A DNA stretch of 64,000 nucleotides from Arctopsyche grandis (lineage: Eukaryota; Arthropoda; Insecta; Trichoptera; Hydropsychidae), in assembly GCF_051622035.1 (NCBI RefSeq), contig NC_135362.1:12651501-12715500 (forward strand). The letters run 5' to 3'. Made by a program: the position numbers and the translations under genes. This document shows, in pieces, positions 53,750-64,000 of this stretch (position 1 is its first letter; each line of letters opens with the position of its first letter). The notes under the pieces are model-generated. The model searched no databases, was not told the DNA's origin, and saw only the letters and a list, made by a program, of their open reading frames with translations.

Positions 53750-56175
53750 ATATAGAAAACCATGCTATAAAGTTAAAATTTTCAATGCATGCTCTTTGTA
53801 ACAGATCGTACATGCCATTAAGAAACGTATCAATCAATACGAAAGTGGAAAAACAGTTCAATTGTACTCGTGTTGAATTGAATTTTATCGCAACCGGTGT
53901 ATTATTCGTATGTACACAGATAGAGACGGAGATATTGCGTGATGATACACGTTCGAAGTACAATTGTTCATATCGTGCATGCAAGTGAATAAATCACCTT
54001 CGCCATACACGCATATATCACACCCCTATCAAAGGGTTTCCTACACATTGCCGCAACGAAGACAAATGCCCATTCGTCGCAGGTCGCTTCCTACTATGTA
54101 TGTATGTACATACTAAAGTACTAGTAGAGGGCCAGAGCCCTTCCTATCTACTTCCGGTATCAACACTGCACGGATTTATTAATCATTAACATAATATAAT
54201 ATGGACATTCAAACTATCCGTCTCCTTCGTATGCTTCCTGTAGTCAGATTCAACAGTCTGTTACCTTAGTTAAAGTTCTTGATTATGGTTTTGCATAAAG
54301 AAAGTTGCATAGAGTGAGATATTTTTTTTAATAATATTAATTAGTTGGCCTGGCAATATAAAGTCAGTCCGCATTGTTGCGCAAAATTTGTACGAAAATT
54401 GTAAGAAGATTCTTAAATAAACGTAACTACATATGTATGTATAATTAATTCCAATGATGTTTACCAAGCAAATGTACAAGACAATAAGTAACAACGATAA
54501 AATAGACGAATTTAAAAAGAGCGGGCAAACTAATTGCGGCCCTGGTGAATTTTTTCAAGTAATAAATACAATCAAAGCTTTTTAACATGCTTTGCTGAAT
54601 CACATGAAATTTTCAATAAAATATTTGACATAAAACGTAACGAATTCGAATGAGTAGAAGACATCAAATGTTGGGTCAAATTCGTACGACATGTTCATAT
54701 TGAATGCGTGTTCTGACGAACTATAATTATAGTGAATCTTGACAGTTAGTTTTAGTCAGAAATGAAATGACGATGCACTGATTTGATCTGTTCATTAATC
54801 AGGATACGCATCCAATATAATAGAATTGTTTTCAAACATCAGATGTATCTCTAATGATATTCCTCAATTAATATTTAAATCAACACACTCAAAAGAGTTT
54901 ACATATATGTATATTTAGTTCAATTGAAAAATGTATATAGTCAAGCAATACTTTATATTTCGCACACCTGGCAGAGTGTACGAAATAGCGTGGTCGCTTT
55001 ATTGAATCATTAATGGACGATTCTTTGAAACATCGAGTAACCTGATTTGAGCGTTTCAAAATCATCGTGAATTATTCAAAACACTCGTTCGTTCGTTCGG
55101 TGCAAATATATTATAAATTCGTGCAAACAAAATTTTGATAGGATCTATCGTAATAACTCATGCTGATCGAAAAATAAATAAATCGACACTACGAAAGCTA
55201 TGTATAACGTATTAAAGTTTGAAGCGAATTTCAAAATCGGTACGTTGCAAAAATGATTCGACGATTTTCGTCGTAGTCTATCTACTTTGCGTGCGTTTGA
55301 AATTGGAATGTGTGTATTTGAAGGGTGAAAGTTTGAGAACGAGCGATCGTAGGGAGTTCACGGAACCCGGAACTCTCGCGAGGGCTACGAACTTTGTTAG
55401 GGCAACAGGAAAAGGCGATGATTTATCACGAATGTCAACCTGCGAGAAGAGGGGCGAAAGTGCACGATTGATCGCAGATGAAGGGCGCGAAAATATGGAA
55501 CACCGCCACCACCTTGAAAAATTGCACTCATTTCCAAAAGTCTTTACCGGGACATATTATACTGTCGCTTTTACGGCTTTTCATAAAATATACACAGCTC
55601 GATGATATCTAATCTTGATAAATAAAAAAAAAAAACGGTCAAAAAGGGTGTGTGTGTTGCAAATTTTTCAACCCTTTACGAAGTGGTATAGATTTAAAGA
55701 TAGGGGACCCCCCCCCCTTCACCCTCCCCAATTTAAAGGTTTTAAAAACACAGTTCGCTCACCTGTTCCCTTTGTTTCGCTAGCGCGTTATGGTCAATTA
55801 GTGAAATTACCCACCGAATTTCACGACACAATTTATATATAGTAATAAAAATGTAAACACTCGCGGTAGAGCGCATACTGAATGAACAGCTTATGTAATA
55901 CGAAAAAAAAGAAAAAAATTAAAACGAAAGTGTTGAAAATCCATCACAAACCTAATCACTATAAAGTAATCTCCGTCTTACTAACGAAAATTCGCCGAAG
56001 AATATCTCATTAATTCATAATTTTAAAAATAGCTAGATGATTATGGAAAAATCTAAAGAAAGTGTGTGGCCATCATATTTTATGATTTATTGTCATGTAC
56101 CTCAATTTGAAGTATTTTATTTAGATTGCTTTGTCAGAAAGTGTAGGAAAGGTCAAAGTGGTCGTCACATATTTA
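53750..56175. other. intergenic or intronic DNA, no supported gene
   Basis: A 128-codon plus-strand frame (55219-55605) lies in a GC-richer segment but starts at TTG, has no motif and no splice support. The remainder is AT-rich with C-runs near 55709-55730. This stretch may be intronic to the activin-beta gene. Confidence 0.35.
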
Positions 56176-56180
56176 CATAT

Positions 56181-56396
56181 AGCCAGCAGTACAGCTCGGT
56201 AGTTGCGTTAATGCTAACCACTGGGAGGTCTCGGATTCGAGCCCAGGTTTAACCTCGATTAAAAAGAATTCGTCCCAAGTGTATATGCGGTGCTGCTGGG
56301 CAGACTTGGATATTTGTTACTTCATCGATCGTCGATCTTCGATCGTTTCCTATCAGAGTTTACCAATTGCCAACGGTTCCTCACTAAAATTGACAA
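56181..56396 (+). mobile_element. tRNA-derived SINE, copy 1
   Basis: The head contains CAGCTCGGTAG (A-box-like) and GGATTCGAGCC (B-box-like, 56233-56243), the internal RNA polymerase III promoter inherited from a tRNA. The tail (GATCGTTTCCTATCAGAGTT, TACCAATTGCCAACGGTTCC) is shared with 63251-63445. It does not fold as a working tRNA by eye. Confidence 0.7.
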
Positions 56397-56399
56397 CCT

Positions 56400-58110
56400 A
56401 CCTACTATTTGAATATAGTTTCAAATTTATAATCATAATTTTAAAACCATATAGCGTATATATTTAGATGACTGCTATACATATATTGAATTTAAATAAT
56501 CATCCAATACTGAAGTAGATACCGCAATTGAGAATACGCAACTGAAATCTGGACCATTTTCTTTATGATCATTTTTTTCACTACATTTTCTAGAATTTTT
56601 AAAGCTTCACTCCTTTCCCTGCTACTACTTATTACAATGAGTTAATTTAGAAGCATTTCAATTTACGAATGCATTTGAAATAAAAAAAGGACTGGGTCAT
56701 TGAAAAAAATACGCACCGTCACAATGTTCAACTACGATGGGTATATTTGGGACAAACGGTTGAGCATCAACCATCGTAATAATCTAATAGCATATACATA
56801 ATTGTGATTACCTATCTACGTATTCTAAATAAAAAGAAGAATAAGGTATAATCCATGTTGACGTGTAAGATTAAAAACAGACTAAATAAAATAATAATTC
56901 CAAGATAGAAAAAATATCTTTCACGTTTAAAAAAGCCAGGTGATTAATTGCTAGCTAAAAATATATGAATATTCGTAGTTTGAATAAAGTATGATATAAC
57001 GAGTCATTGAATTAATAAAAAACTAAAAAAAATTCACTTATTAAAGCAACTCTGCATTTCAAATAAAATAAAAATTTACCTTATTCAAAATATGTAGGTT
57101 TGAAGTTAGAATTCACTATGGATCTATTTGCAAATATGTAACCCAGTAGCAAATTTGCAACAGGTGTACATAATATTGAACAGACACGTGCTACGTCAAA
57201 GCGGAACGCTTCGTGAGTTCTTTAAAGCACTACATACATACATCTTCTCAATTGGATTGATGTGTGGGTTTATTTGTGGGGGAGTGTTGCGAAGTGTGCG
57301 AATAGGCCATGGAGGACGTTTCAGTAGATCAATAGAAACTGGCTCCACGTAGGCGGCCAGGGAAGCGCCTGTTATGTTTTTCATCGGAAAACTTCAGTGG
57401 AAAGAGGCGAAACGAGAAAGCAAAACTGGGTAGTATGGGGGTGCCGGAGAAATCCACATCGAAGCTTCAGAAAAATCGCGTTGAACTTGAACTCCTCCAT
57501 TATAAAACCTGCGAACAATAAACAAAACCTATTATAATAATTATACAATATATAATTTATAAAACATCAATAAATTTTATAAAGCGCAGATTTTCCCAAT
57601 TGATCTCAAGATTAGTCACACTTAGATTAGTTAGAGACAAAGAGGAATGTCACTTTCATGTGAAACTTGAACTAGAGGGAGTTGGGTAAGGCATTTGAGA
57701 GCATTTGAGAAATGTTAGATAATAAAAACGTTGTCTCTTAAACATACATTATATATTAAAAATTTGGTTGTGACGTACCCATGATTTTATCTATGTATTT
57801 GAGGAATATAAGAAGATCACAAAACAAAATTCGATCTTTAAACATACATACACGTTCACATATACCGGTTATGAAAGCATTTTCGATACAGATTGAGCGT
57901 AAATATAGGGAAACTTACACAAGACATAGGTTCTACTTCCGGTTGTTGGATTTTGTTCGAATGTTTTTATTACTTAAAATCACTATAATTATTATACACA
58001 TTTAATATAAAGAAAATTAAAATAATTTAAAAGGTCAAAATAAAATAATGAAATATTGTTTTAAAAAAAATACTATGTACTTCCGGTTTACGAATTCTGA
58101 CCAAAGCCTT
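56400..58110. other. intergenic or intronic DNA, no supported gene
   Basis: 57196-57500 is GC-richer; on the minus strand a possible acceptor TTCGCAG at about 57507-57513 is followed by an ATG frame of about 40 codons. No motif supports an exon. The rest is AT-rich. Confidence 0.3.
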
Positions 58111-58114
58111 ATCA

Positions 58115-58245
58115 GCTCTAAGTTAGTACATAAAGAATACGAATATAAATTTTCAGCTTGATACGTTCAGGGGTGTGGACAGAATCGTGGTCACAGCATT
58201 TTTGACCTTTCTAAGAGAAAAAAATCCCACTTCCGGTTTATTAAA
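58115..58245 (+). repeat. interspersed repeat block, copy 2 of 2
   Basis: AGTTAGTACATAAAGAATAC, TATAAATTTTCAGCTTGATA and CGTTCAGGGGTGTGG match 40675-40812. Confidence 0.7.
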
Positions 58246-58478
58246 TCTATTCATACTATACAGTAGTACATGCCACCGTATCGTATAAAATATATTATAT
58301 ATCGTATAAAACCGGAAACGAGACGTCGTAGTAGCGAGTGCACGCGTACTAACCAAAGTGCTTATGCACATATAAATATTTTCGGAAATATCATTTGTCA
58401 GTGTCAATGTCAGTGTGACAATATTTACTCGACGCAAGCAACATTGAGCCAAATCATCGCACTCTGTATTGTACCGAT

Positions 58479-58857
58479 GCGGTGCAAACGATCGAAAAGC
58501 GCCAGACAGACTGAACCACAGATTAACGACACGTGTACCTTATGCGTGCGCACTGCTCGCACTTACATTAAGCGAAATCTACCCGAAGTCCCAACATACC
58601 TACCCTGTATACGTTCTGTGCTTCTGATACTTTAGTTCCGAATTTTTCCTTATTAAATTATTAAAAACTCGCCAGAAAGATCCAACTCAATTTTAATAAT
58701 TACCATTTTAATAATTGCATCTGTGCACATCGAAAGGTTACTCGTCATCTGATGTGCAATTTTTCATTAGTGAAGTCGAGAATTGCGTTTAAAGCAGCCA
58801 TCCAGTTAATCTGTGGTTCAATTTGTCTGGCGCTTTTCGATCGTTTGCACCAAACCC
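58479..58857. mobile_element. long inverted-repeat element, family D copy 2
   Basis: Left GGTGCAAACGATCGAAAAGC and right (reversed) GGTGCAAACGATCGAAAAGC are perfect over 20 bp and continue GCCAGACA. The right arm shares CATCTGTGCACATCGAAAGG and GTCATCTGATGTGCAAT with the 5.3-6.3 kb copy. GATGC precedes the left end and AAACCC follows the right end in both copies, so the true termini may lie slightly further out. Confidence 0.75.
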
Positions 58858-59009
58858 GTATGTACATATGTATGTATACATATGTAAGCCGGTTTTCTTT
58901 TGCACTCAGACAAAACATGTCTGAACGTGCCGAAACGAGCGCTGCTGTATAGTATCAATAGAAGCTGTTGCTTACGTGAACGGTTGGATAGTATGAATAG
59001 ACCTTTAAA

Positions 59010-59360
59010 TTTGTATTTATTAAGAATATCAAAACTTTCACCTAGGGTACAATCTTTTCTTGACAAGACAGAGTGAAATATTCCTGACGAAATACGTTTT
59101 TAAACTATCAATTTTTTTTCTTTTTTAAATTTATTTTAATCACTTATATTTAATCATATATTTTTTGCATCCCCCGAGATGTCCAAAAGTTTTTTGTGGC
59201 GTGTAAAGGCTAAGCAGGCTAGTATAAGAGTTCATATTTTATTAGCAATACATATAAATTATATAAAAATAAAAAATAAATATATGTAGGTATATTATGT
59301 ACATACATATGTAGAATATGCGAGAATAACCCAAAATCTAATTAGTCAGAGATATAATTT
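59010..59360. other. AT-rich stretch, nothing recognised
   Basis: No ORF or repeat. GGATAGTATGAATAGACCTTTA just upstream (58984-59005) resembles the end of the MITE at 7028-7210. Confidence 0.4.
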
Positions 59361-59364
59361 AAAA

Positions 59365-59975
59365 TATAGTCAAATATGGATTAAATATAATATCTAGATA
59401 AACATTCATGCATATATGGATTAAATATAATATCTAGATAAATATTCATGCATATATAGATAAAATACATTTCGGCGAAATTTAAAAATGACAAACTCAG
59501 ATAAAATTAGATAATTCAGATACAAATATGAAACAAATTGAAAAACATTGACACTTATAGTTAAAGATGGATTAATTATAATATGTAGATAAACAAACAT
59601 ACATATTTACTTAGATAAAATACTTAATAATAGATGGATTAAATATAATATCCAGATAAACATTCATGCATACATAGATAAAATACATTTCGGCAAAATT
59701 TAAAAAAGACCAACTCAGATAAAATTAGATAATTCAGTTACAAATATGAAACAAATTGATAAAAATTGACACTTATAGTTAAAGATGGATTAATTATAAT
59801 ATGTAGATAAACAAACATATTTACATATGCACTTAGATAAAATACTTAATCAAAGATGGATTAAATATAATATCTAGATAAATGATCATAAATACACAGA
59901 TAAAATGCATAAATTTCGGCGAAACATAAAAATGACAAACTCAGATAAAATTAATTAAGATAAAAATATAAAAAC
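59365..59975 (+). repeat. AT-rich tandem array, unit about 218-226 bp, about 2.7 copies
   Basis: ATTTCGGC(G/A)AAA recurs at 59469, 59687 and 59913, and GATGGATTAATTATAATATG at about 59567 and 59785. Within the array a ~39-bp subunit (GGATTAAATATAATATCTAG + ATAAA.ATTCATGCATATA) is itself doubled at 59375 and 59414. GATAAA is frequent throughout. It looks like a young satellite seed. Confidence 0.85.
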
Positions 59976-60564
59976 TTTGAGCTATGACTATCTAAAGATC
60001 TTCACACCTTTTCAAAGGCCACTTATTCGACTTTTAAATAATTATAACTATGTACAGAATTCAATGGGTAGCATTTTAATCAATTTCGGTAAGTAAATAA
60101 ATCAGTTTTCAGCCAGTATTTTACTAACAAAATGGTCAGTTTTATATTATTAAATATCAAATGGACAGTATAAAATTTGGACGTACACTCGCCAAAGCAA
60201 ATAGCAATGCCTGTTGGATGGAATTGTCTATCAAGATCGTACCAACCTTGTGTTGATACCAATCAAAAAATAATACTGGCCATTTGTCAAAATAAAACTT
60301 CAGGGCTGCGCCTAGGAGTTCGGCCACTCTTTAATTTTATCAGCATTTGTATATATCATATTAATAAAAAAATTAAAAAAAAAAATCGAAGTATATGTGA
60401 GTAGTGCAAAAATCGTACCTTGTAATAAATATTGTGGTGAAAATTTAAATCAAAATAAAAATAATAATAATTACTAGATAAACAGACATAAAACCAAAAT
60501 ATTTAGTTCTGAACAGGACCAGATGAAAAGAGAAGTCGAACGTTTTCAAGTTCATTCATGAAAT

Positions 60565-60825
60565 GGTTAACGGAAAAATGCACTCGAAATAGTTGCACTC
60601 TCGAGACATCCAAAATGTCAAAGATGCTCAAGGAGAACTATCGCAATAGAATTCCACAAAAAAGCGTCAAGGGGTAGTTGTATGTTATCCGAGGGTGCTA
60701 ACCTTTTTTTATGAAATTCTATTGCGTAAGTTCTTTTTGAGCGCCTTTGAAAATTAGGACTTATCGAAACTGCGCTACTATTCCATGCAATTTAGTGCAT
60801 CTTTCCGGGAACCCATGGAAATATA
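60565..60825. mobile_element. short inverted-repeat element, family E copy 2
   Basis: GGTTAACGGAAAAATGCACT and, reversed, GGGTTCCCGGAAAGATGCAC flank a body with CTCGAGACATCCAAAATGTC and CAATAGAATTCCACAAAAAA, as in 7422-7626. Confidence 0.6.
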
Positions 60826-61184
60826 GTGTTTTACCCCCAATCCCACATCTAGGATATTATTCTTTCGATGACCAAGCAATACCCTATTACAAAATCCTTG
60901 AAGAAATACACCTGGCAGTCACAGAAATAATAGAACATAAAAAACCTAGCTATCCCGTTATTTCCCCGAATTATAGTTTGGGTGTGTTACAAGTTGTAAC
61001 TTGCAATAGCAATCCACAAGTATATAACAAGATAAACTAAATTAATCTAATTATAACTAAAAAAATCATTGGGCTTGATGGATACCATTCTTGTGTACAT
61101 ACCTCTCAAGTTTAATTACAAAATATGCGGATACATTCTCTATTTACAAGGCTTTTATGTGTTTTTAACTATTTCAATCGGCGT

Positions 61185-61300
61185 CGGCGGCGCTCAGGGC
61201 GAAGGCCCCGGGACATCGGAGGCGCCGGGGGCGCCAAGGGCGAAGGCCCCGGGGTGCCGGAGGCATCGGGGGCGCTGGGGGCGAAGCCGTCGGGGCGTCG
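61185..61300 (+). repeat. GC-rich minisatellite
   Basis: Imperfect repeats of GGGGGCGCC, GGGCGAAGGCCCCGGG and CATCGGAGGCG in otherwise AT-rich DNA. It lies about 140 bp upstream of the Helitron-like hairpin and may be part of that element. Confidence 0.6.
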
Positions 61301-61392
61301 GCGATGCACAAAACGTAATTCGTAATTCGTAATCACTTCGTAATTTATAATTCGTGCATCAATTTCTCTCTGAAACCAGTCGTTTCAATTTC

Positions 61393-61470
61393 TTTAACTT
61401 TATTTTTATTCTTGTTTCAATTCCTTTTCGAAACCACCCGTTGATGAAATCAACGGGCACAACACTATAT
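61393..61470 (+). mobile_element. Helitron-like 3' terminus, second copy
   Basis: ACTTTATTTTTATTCTTGTT, CAATTCC and a CCCGTTGAT/ATCAACGGG hairpin (61437-61457) match 49807-49864. Here the sequence after the stem is GCACAACACTATATATATAA, so the CTRR end is not intact. Confidence 0.5.
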
Positions 61471-61639
61471 ATATAAATATATAAAATCGATCTAGAAAGA
61501 CAACAATCCAACTGTCAGATACGCGTTCAAAATTTGGCCGTAAGACGTATTTACGTATGTACATACATATATCACAATTATAATATAAAGATTTTACCAT
61601 TCATTATATAACCTATGAGTGAAGTATATATATATAAGA

Positions 61640-61900
61640 TATAATGAGAGCCTGTAATGCAAATTTTATACGGTATAGTATGAAAATGAAAAAGTTATAG
61701 GCGTTTACGCGTGCGTGGCGAAAAGTAAAAAAAATACGACAACTAAAAAGTCAAACAAATACGACGTCGTTATTACGTTTATTTTTCATCATCGAACTAT
61801 AAAAATCGATTGAAATATCCATCGTTGACCAAACCGCACAAATTGGCAAAGTTTCAAAATGATTTGAAGACTGTAGGAATTTTAGCTCAATTTTTTGCGA
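61640..61900 (-). repeat. interspersed repeat, inverted copy of 48790-49090
   Basis: Reversed: CATTTTGAAACTTTGCC, TTTCAATCGATTTTTATAGT, CGCCTATAACTTTTTCATTT and CATTACAGGCTCTCATTA match the other copy in order. Confidence 0.6.
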
Positions 61901-61959
61901 AGTGAAACATATGTACGATAGGCTTTTAACAAGCTAAGAAGAGGTTAGTAAAATAAAAA

Positions 61960-62430
61960 GTACAATGTTTCGTATATTTTAAGGAATATAATTTTTTCGA
62001 CTCTCGTTTCTTTCGGCCGCCTTTGTATTTCGTCCGCCTTTATATTTCGTCAGCCTGTGTGCGTTGCATATGTACATATGGTAGGCGCGACCCTGTGAAC
62101 GATGGATACTGACCATTGAATTTAAATACCGACCTTTCATATTTAAATACTGATAAAATATACAATAATACTTACCAGGCGTAATTAATTTTAATCTTCG
62201 ACTTCATATGTGTCACACTAAACACATCCACCAGACTGAGCAACCCAGCAACGCAGCAACGCGTGGCGAGGCTCAATCCTTAGCACGATTCAAACAAACT
62301 GATCACACATGCTGACGTTCGAAAATATGCGCAACCATCTGATGGCAGGTCTTGGAGACAAAATTGAAGTTGTAGGTACGTAGTACATACATACATATAT
62401 ATGTATATATACATAATATGTTGTGTATGC
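61960..62430. other. intergenic or intronic DNA, nothing recognised
   Basis: Short simple repeats (ACATACATACATATATATGT near 62385-62415). No ORF with support. Confidence 0.4.
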
Positions 62431-62434
62431 ATCT

Positions 62435-62770
62435 GAGCGTAGGCGCCGTTGTGTCGCGCCGGCGGAGTTGTGTTAATTCATTTACCGGGATGTGGCCGTC
62501 CATGTCGGCGCTGCAAACATGCAATTAACTCCATTCTCTCGCAACATGGACAATTGCCACCAATCGATCGCAGTCGAGGGGTTAAAATGGCGCCGCGCGC
62601 AATTCGGGCCACTGGCCTGCAACAATGTATGTGCGCTGTTCGATTTGTGAACCGGTAAATCGGACATGGCGAAAACTGCACTTGCACATGCACCCGCCCG
62701 CCCACACAGATTGAGTTTCGTGGGGCGCCGAATGAAGGGGATGCGCCTGTCCGAATAGGGACATCAATTT
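62435..62770. other. GC/CpG-rich island, function unknown
   Basis: A sharp rise in GC and CpG (GGCGCCGTTGTGTCGCGCCG, ATGGCGCCGCGCGCAATTCG). Several short frames exist on both strands but none is convincing. It could be a promoter or first exon, perhaps of the minus-strand activin-beta gene, but nothing ties them. Confidence 0.3.
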
Positions 62771-63250
62771 AGTTAATGTCAAAAAAACATGAAAAATATT
62801 CAAATCTCATACGTTCCAGAGACTTTTCCAAATATACGTTCTAGGTCCTTCTTATAGCAAGCCTGGTTTGCTCGTTAGCTACTTTCCAATTTCAGACAAT
62901 CTATTGGAATTATTCCCGACTTAATATCCTTTACACAGGGGTTACTCCTGCATGGCTGTATATCTTAATTTTTTTAATATCCTGCAACCAGGACAGGCAT
63001 TTACGACTCGTACTGCGATGTGCAATGTTGGACTTCTCGTGAAATGCCCGAGTTTTATGCATCTTATTGTTTACAATAATCTATTCTCATCTTTCTTTGT
63101 GTCTACGCGTAATATTTTAAGAATTTTACACGTATTTCTATGCTAAAAAGCAATCTCCTGAATTTCACGAACTACGTAAGACTGCCGTGCAAAAGAGGTA
63201 AAAGTCCAAAAATGTAAGAAAAAAGAGTAATATTTATAATTCTTAGATAT

Positions 63251-63445
63251 CCAGCAGCATGTTAGTTAGTGGTTAGTGGTAAGCATATAATGCTTTCGAT
63301 CAGAGTGGTCATAGGTTCGAGTCCCACTGGTTGCTGCTGGTCTGACCTTTGTTTGTGACACCAGGTCGATCATTTCCTATCAGAATTTGCCAATTTTTCT
63401 GACTTTCATTGAAACGGTTCCTGTAAAAATTGGCATCCATTTACC
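63251..63445 (+). mobile_element. tRNA-derived SINE, copy 2
   Basis: TAGTGGTTAGTGGTAAGCA (A-box region) and GGTTCGAGTCC (B-box, 63314-63324) form a split polymerase III promoter. The tail GATCATTTCCTATCAGAATT and AACGGTTCCTGTAAAAATTG matches copy 1 while the heads differ, as when one tail family is joined to different tRNA-like heads or the head has diverged. Confidence 0.7.
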
Positions 63446-63656
63446 TATCGCTCTCGCAAATATTGAGTTATTCAGCGTCTCAAGGTTCGCCGATTTGTTT
63501 AAAAATGCTGCAAGCATTTCATCATAGATATCTATTTGGATGATGATCGTATAAATTCGTATAGTATATGTAAATACCCTTTGCAATGTTTGACCTTAGA
63601 TGTCATGTATTTATATATGTAATATGTAATTTAGTGGGTTTTTTGACGTATATAGT

Positions 63657-63700
63657 ACACTCGTTAAATTGGAGCGATCTGTAAGACGAGTGTACATGAA
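63657..63700. repeat. 40-bp palindromic unit, copy 2
   Basis: ACACTCGTTAAATTGGAGCG followed by ATCTGTAAGACGAGTGTA is the reverse of 18228-18268. Confidence 0.65.
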
Positions 63701-63817
63701 TAATTGAAAAATTAAAATATGACTCATCTCCATATTAAAAAAAATATACCAATATTTTTTTTAATTTAAATTAAATTTAAAAAAAATCCCAATGAAAATA
63801 TTCAAAATCTTGTTTTC

Positions 63818-63819
<2 letters not shown>

Positions 63820-63902
<83 letters not shown>
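63820..63902. repeat. (AT)n microsatellite, about 40 units
   Basis: Uninterrupted AT repeats adjoin the tail of the RTE fragment at the window edge. Confidence 0.95.
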
Positions 63903-63904
<2 letters not shown>

Positions 63905-63910
63905 TCATCA

Positions 63911-64000
63911 TCATTTACAGCCATTCGCCATCCACTGCTGGATGAAGGCCTCTCCAACACGCTTCCACTCGTCTCTGTTTTGCGCAACACTCATCCATCT
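63911..64000 (-). CDS. RTE-type retrotransposon, C-terminal end (cut by the window)
   Basis: On the minus strand the frame enters from beyond the window and ends RWMSVAQNRDEWKRVGEAFI then QQWMANGCK and a TGA that is the first unit of a (TGA)n/(ATG)n tail. This ending (W...A..R..W...GEAF.QQW) and the ATG-repeat tail are diagnostic of RTE/BovB-type elements. All 29 codons visible are open, so this copy is much younger than the RTE relics at 14.9-17.5 and 51.5 kb. Confidence 0.8.
   Translation of the reverse strand, partial: RWMSVAQNRDEWKRVGEAFIQQWMANGCK

Noticed and set aside
55219-55605. 128-codon plus-strand frame
   Set aside because: No ATG at the start, no motif, no repeat or splice context.
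62478-62803. Overlapping short frames in the CpG-rich island
   Set aside because: Several frames are open only because of GC content; none has a motif, so no gene is called.
63251-63340. Possible tRNA gene
   Set aside because: A and B boxes are present, but no acceptor or anticodon stems pair convincingly, and the tail recurs at 56.2 kb, so it is a SINE.

Overview
The window looks like AT-rich nuclear DNA from an insect. The evidence is an activin-beta-type TGF-beta ligand whose mature domain is of the arthropod type, very short introns (66 and 97 bp), abundant TATGTATGTACATA-like simple sequence, and a mixed load of non-LTR, LTR, hAT, PIF/Harbinger-like and Helitron-like elements. A lepidopteran or other holometabolous insect is my best guess, but the sequence does not settle the order. 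No bacterial genes, CRISPR arrays, rRNA genes or stand-alone tRNA genes were seen.

Only three host genes can be supported. (1) At the left edge, two minus-strand coding exons (422-246 and 179-~59, joined by a 66-bp intron) belong to a gene I do not recognise; it runs off the left end. (2) At 27.0-28.2 kb, a plus-strand two-exon gene encodes a 353-residue secreted or membrane-tethered leucine-rich-repeat protein. A frameshifted copy of its 3' end lies at 42.56-42.83 kb. (3) At 45.9-50.4 kb, the last two exons of an activin-beta gene lie on the minus strand: an end-of-prodomain exon, a 3.7-kb intron, and the exon with the furin site and cysteine-knot domain. Its upstream exons were not found.

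The rest is mostly mobile DNA, much of it nested. 5.3-6.3 kb: a solo LTR (TSD GCATC) inside an inverted-repeat element. 6.5-7.6 kb: three MITEs. 8.3-10.3 kb: a hAT-like element holding a non-LTR 3' fragment, then a deleted hAT remnant. 11.7-14.2 kb: MITEs plus a hAT with a perfect 8-bp TSD that sits in one MITE and carries another. 14.9-17.5 kb: an RTE-type relic split by an inverted-repeat element and by a hAT (TSD GTAACGAG). 20.4-25.8 kb: a complete Ty3/gypsy retrotransposon with identical 201-bp LTRs, GTAT TSD, intact gag and pol and a textbook -1 frameshift signal. 29.3-32.1 kb: a CR1/L2/Jockey-group element. 32.1-37.0 kb: a jockey element. 38.3-40.7 kb: a second jockey-superfamily element with an intact 573-codon reverse-transcriptase ORF. 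The right third holds hAT copies, two tRNA-derived SINE copies, a ~220-bp tandem array (59.4-60.0 kb), Helitron-like termini and an RTE 3' end at the window edge.

The most noteworthy items are the apparently young gypsy element with its frameshift signal, the LRR gene and its dead paralogue, the dated nesting order given by target-site duplications, a (CA)n-bearing repeat family with five copies, and several small near-perfect palindromes that look like template-switch products. No clearly new cellular system was found. All family assignments come from reading motifs by eye, with no database search.
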